Below, one piece after another: positions 61,984-64,000 of a stretch of DNA of 64,000 bases. Position 1 is the first letter of the stretch, and each line of letters opens with the position of its first letter. This stretch comes from CAILZL01 sp050248275 (lineage in GTDB: Bacteria > Pseudomonadota > Gammaproteobacteria > Steroidobacterales > Steroidobacteraceae): contig JBFWSR010000008.1 in NCBI GenBank assembly GCA_050248275.1, positions 71,298-135,297 on the forward strand, in the 5' to 3' direction. The notes below the pieces were generated by a model. That model searched no databases, was not told where the DNA came from, and was given only the letters and a program-made list of their open reading frames with translations. The position numbers were made by a program, and so were the translations under genes.

Positions 61984-62622
61984 ATGGCAATTTCATTCCA
62001 AAACCATCTCCGTTTGTCGCTCACCTCTGCCTTGCTGGGCATATTGCTGATTCTCGGCGCCTGCAACTCGACGCCCAAGCCAGCCAAGTGCGGCGAAAAC
62101 CGGGGGGCTTACCTGAATGCGCAGGAACACCCACCCCTGACAACGCCTGCCGATATGGCAACGCCGGATCGGCGCAATGCCCTGAAAATCCCGGCCAGCA
62201 GTGGCAAACCGATCGACAAAACCGCCTGCCTGCAGCGTGCGCCTTCATACTTCGGCACGGCGGGGCGGATCGCCGCCTCACCGGAAGAAATGGTCGCCGA
62301 CTGGGCGCAAGCCTGGGCGGATCGCAACAGCACCGCGGTACTGGCCATGTACGCCGACAAGTTTGAAACGGATGCGCCGGCAGGCAGCACCGCCTGGCTG
62401 GCGCAACGTGGCGCAGAAGTGGCCAGTGGCCCGCTACCGAATGCACGCGTCGACAAACTCAAGGTCACGCAACTGGGCGGCGATCAACGCCTGGCCAGTT
62501 TCACGCAGCAATTCGGCAACAGCAGCGTACGCAAGGAGCTGCGCCTGATTCGCGATGCCGGCGTCTGGAAAATCGCCGCCGAACGCGTCATCAGCGTCGA
62601 AACGCAGCCTGCCACCAAGTAA
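61984..62622 (+). CDS. Putative lipoprotein with a C-terminal SnoaL/NTF2-like domain
   Basis: From the ATG at 61984 the product has 212 residues. A signal peptide ends in the lipobox LILGAC, with the lipid cysteine near residue 27. A short proline-rich linker (EHPPLTTPADMATPDRRNALKIP) resembles the linker of some outer-membrane lipoproteins. The last 110 residues (ASPEEMVADWAQAWADRNSTAVLAMYADKFETD ... VWKIAAERVISVE) fit a SnoaL/DUF4440-type cone fold. The role is unknown. It is 19 bases before glgP on the same strand, an unusual pairing. Confidence 0.75.
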   Translation: MAISFQNHLRLSLTSALLGILLILGACNSTPKPAKCGENRGAYLNAQEHPPLTTPADMATPDRRNALKIPASSGKPIDKTACLQRAPSYFGTAGRIAASPEEMVADWAQAWADRNSTAVLAMYADKFETDAPAGSTAWLAQRGAEVASGPLPNARVDKLKVTQLGGDQRLASFTQQFGNSSVRKELRLIRDAGVWKIAAERVISVETQPATK

Positions 62623-62641
62623 CAGGGAACCGGAAATCATC

Positions 62642-64000
62642 ATGAGTGACTTGCCAATCAATGCAATCACCCCGGCTGTGCGTTTGTATAGTGGCCACGT
62701 ACGCGAGGCCATCGTCGATCGACTGCAGCGTCGTCTGGGCCGCGACCCCGCCAGTGCTACACGCCGCGATATTTACGACGCACTGGTGCTAGCGGTACGC
62801 GAAGAACTGACCGATCAATGGCTGGCCACCTGGCGGCGGGCCAACGCGGCGCATGTGAAACGCGTGTGTTATCTGTCGATGGAGTTCCTGCTGGGCCGCA
62901 GTCTGATCAATGCATTGTCCGCTTTCCCGCCCATGGTGCTCACCGAAGTGCGCGAAGCCATGCGCAGCATGGGTCATGACCTGGACGCGATTGCCGAGGA
63001 AGAAGAAGATCCGGGCCTGGGCAACGGCGGTCTGGGCAGACTGGCCGCGTGCTTTCTCGATTCGCTGGCCACATTGGGCTATGCCGCCACTGGCTATGGC
63101 ATCCGCTATGACTACGGCATCTTCCAGCAAAAGATTGCGGCCGATGGTTCGCAGCGCGAAGTGGCCAGCTCATGGCTGCAATACCAGAACTTCTGGGAAA
63201 GCGGCCGCGGCGGCGTGCGCTACATGGTGCACTTCGGCGGCCATTGCCAGTCTGAACGCGATGCGCAAGGCAAGATACATTGTCACTGGGTGGACACTCA
63301 GGACGTGTGGGCGGTGGGTTACGACATCCTCATTCCCGGCAACCAGAGCCCGGCGGTCAACCATCTACGCCTGTGGTCGGGACGCGCGGTGATTCCATTC
63401 AAGGTGGAACATTTCAATGCCGGCAATTATGCCGCCGCAGTGGCCGATCAGATTGACGCCAAGAATCTGTCGCGCGTGCTGTACCCGGACGACACCACGC
63501 CACAGGGCAAGGAACTGCGCTTCAAGCAACAGTATTTCTTTGTCAGCGCTTCCTTGCAGGATCTGGTGGCGCAGCATCTGTGCAACCATCGTCCCTTGCA
63601 GGAACTGTCCGACGCCGTCGCCATTCAGCTCAATGACACGCATCCGGCGCTGACGATCCTGGAATTGATGCACTTGCTGGTGGATCATCACAAACTGGAA
63701 TGGGCGGAAGCCTGGGCCATTACGCAACGTACCTGCGCCTATACCAATCACACACTGCTGCCTGAAGCACTGGAAACCTGGTCGGTGTCGCTGTTCGAAC
63801 GGCTGCTGCCGCGACATTTGCAGATTCTTTATCAGATCAACCGCGACTTTCTCGAAGCAGTCAGCCAGCGTTACCCGCAGGATCTGGAGCGCCGCCGCCG
63901 CATGTCTCTGGTTGAAGAGAATGGCGACCGGCGCGTGCGCATGGCCTATCTGTCGGTGGTGGGCAGCCACAAGGTCAATGGCGTCGCCTCGCTGCATGCG
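62642..64000 (+). CDS. glgP: Glycogen/starch/alpha-glucan phosphorylase (partial, runs off the window)
   Basis: The frame from the ATG at 62642 is open to the window end, giving 453 codons of an expected roughly 820. It has the N-terminal family motif YLSMEFLLGRSLINAL, then EEEDPGLGNGGLGRLAACFLDSLATLGY, YGIRYDYGIFQQKI, the RFKQQYFFVSASLQDL segment and QLNDTHPALTILELM. It releases glucose 1-phosphate from stored glucan using PLP. The PLP lysine and the C-terminal half are outside the window. GGAA lies eight bases before the ATG. The upstream lipoprotein gene is 19 bases away. Confidence 0.95.
   Translation, partial: MSDLPINAITPAVRLYSGHVREAIVDRLQRRLGRDPASATRRDIYDALVLAVREELTDQWLATWRRANAAHVKRVCYLSMEFLLGRSLINALSAFPPMVLTEVREAMRSMGHDLDAIAEEEEDPGLGNGGLGRLAACFLDSLATLGYAATGYGIRYDYGIFQQKIAADGSQREVASSWLQYQNFWESGRGGVRYMVHFGGHCQSERDAQGKIHCHWVDTQDVWAVGYDILIPGNQSPAVNHLRLWSGRAVIPFKVEHFNAGNYAAAVADQIDAKNLSRVLYPDDTTPQGKELRFKQQYFFVSASLQDLVAQHLCNHRPLQELSDAVAIQLNDTHPALTILELMHLLVDHHKLEWAEAWAITQRTCAYTNHTLLPEALETWSVSLFERLLPRHLQILYQINRDFLEAVSQRYPQDLERRRRMSLVEENGDRRVRMAYLSVVGSHKVNGVASLHA

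Overview
The window is a compact, gene-dense bacterial chromosome segment of fairly high GC. It looks gammaproteobacterial. The supporting gene orders are yqgE-ruvX-pyrB, pilT-pilU beside yggS-proC-yggT-yggU, rpsU-yqeY-dnaG-rpoD, and tsaD next to the fol genes. GlnE, MltD, PpnN, YciH, RluF and SthA fit the same picture. A class II (B12-dependent) split ribonucleotide reductase and a PyrK-type subunit suggest a lineage outside the enterics, perhaps near Xanthomonadales, Nevskiales or Steroidobacterales; that placement is an inference at low confidence. No rRNA, tRNA, CRISPR array or prophage was seen.

Layout. 1-8 kb: end of an ABC-F ATPase, DnaQ-like exonuclease, pirin, glnE, then yqgE-ruvX-pyrB-pyrK-like. 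8-11.4 kb: three tandem PilT/PilU-family retraction ATPases on the minus strand. 11.5-15.2 kb: yggS-proC-yggT-yggU, a DUF4426-like lipoprotein and an HU-family protein. 15.2-19.5 kb: alpha/beta hydrolase, htpG with a recognisable heat-shock promoter, an orphan ParA ATPase and small proteins. 19.6-24.1 kb: ppnN and a cell-wall cluster (mltD, lipoprotein, L,D-transpeptidase). 24.3-26.5 kb: SNase-fold nuclease, a RAYT transposase with two REP palindromes, and an unknown membrane protein. 26.5-29.5 kb: nrdJb and nrdJa, with two identical NrdR-box-like sites upstream. 30-38 kb: DegP-type protease, predicted aminopeptidase, cca, MidA-type methyltransferase, pteridine reductase, folK, folB, tsaD. 38.3-43.1 kb: the macromolecular-synthesis operon. 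43.1-52.4 kb: mpg, sthA, nitronate monooxygenase, an M13 peptidase, a 24-residue small protein, an OPT transporter, yciH and rluF. 53-59.2 kb: a plastic region with a VIT-family transporter, vapC and dps remnants, an intact IS5-family element, katG, and a frameshifted IS1182-family element. 59.3-64 kb: zwf, short-form gnd, a lipoprotein and the start of glgP.

Functional links. The fol genes (pteridine reductase, folK, folB) serve folate/pterin synthesis. zwf and gnd supply NADPH, sthA balances NADPH and NADH, and glgP feeds glucose phosphate into central carbon metabolism. katG and the dead dps lie in the same orientation and look like an eroded peroxide-defence pair: katG carries an OxyR-like site and a perfect 20-bp palindrome, while dps has a frameshift, has lost its 3' end, and has an IS inserted 13 bp upstream of its start codon.

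No complete new defence or mobile system was found. The most interesting items are regulatory or small: the paired NrdR boxes, the katG and VIT operator-like palindromes, a sigma-28-like promoter in a gene-free region, the dnaG-rpoD hairpin, the tandem pilus ATPases, and small open frames of 24 and 46 codons with good ribosome-binding sites.
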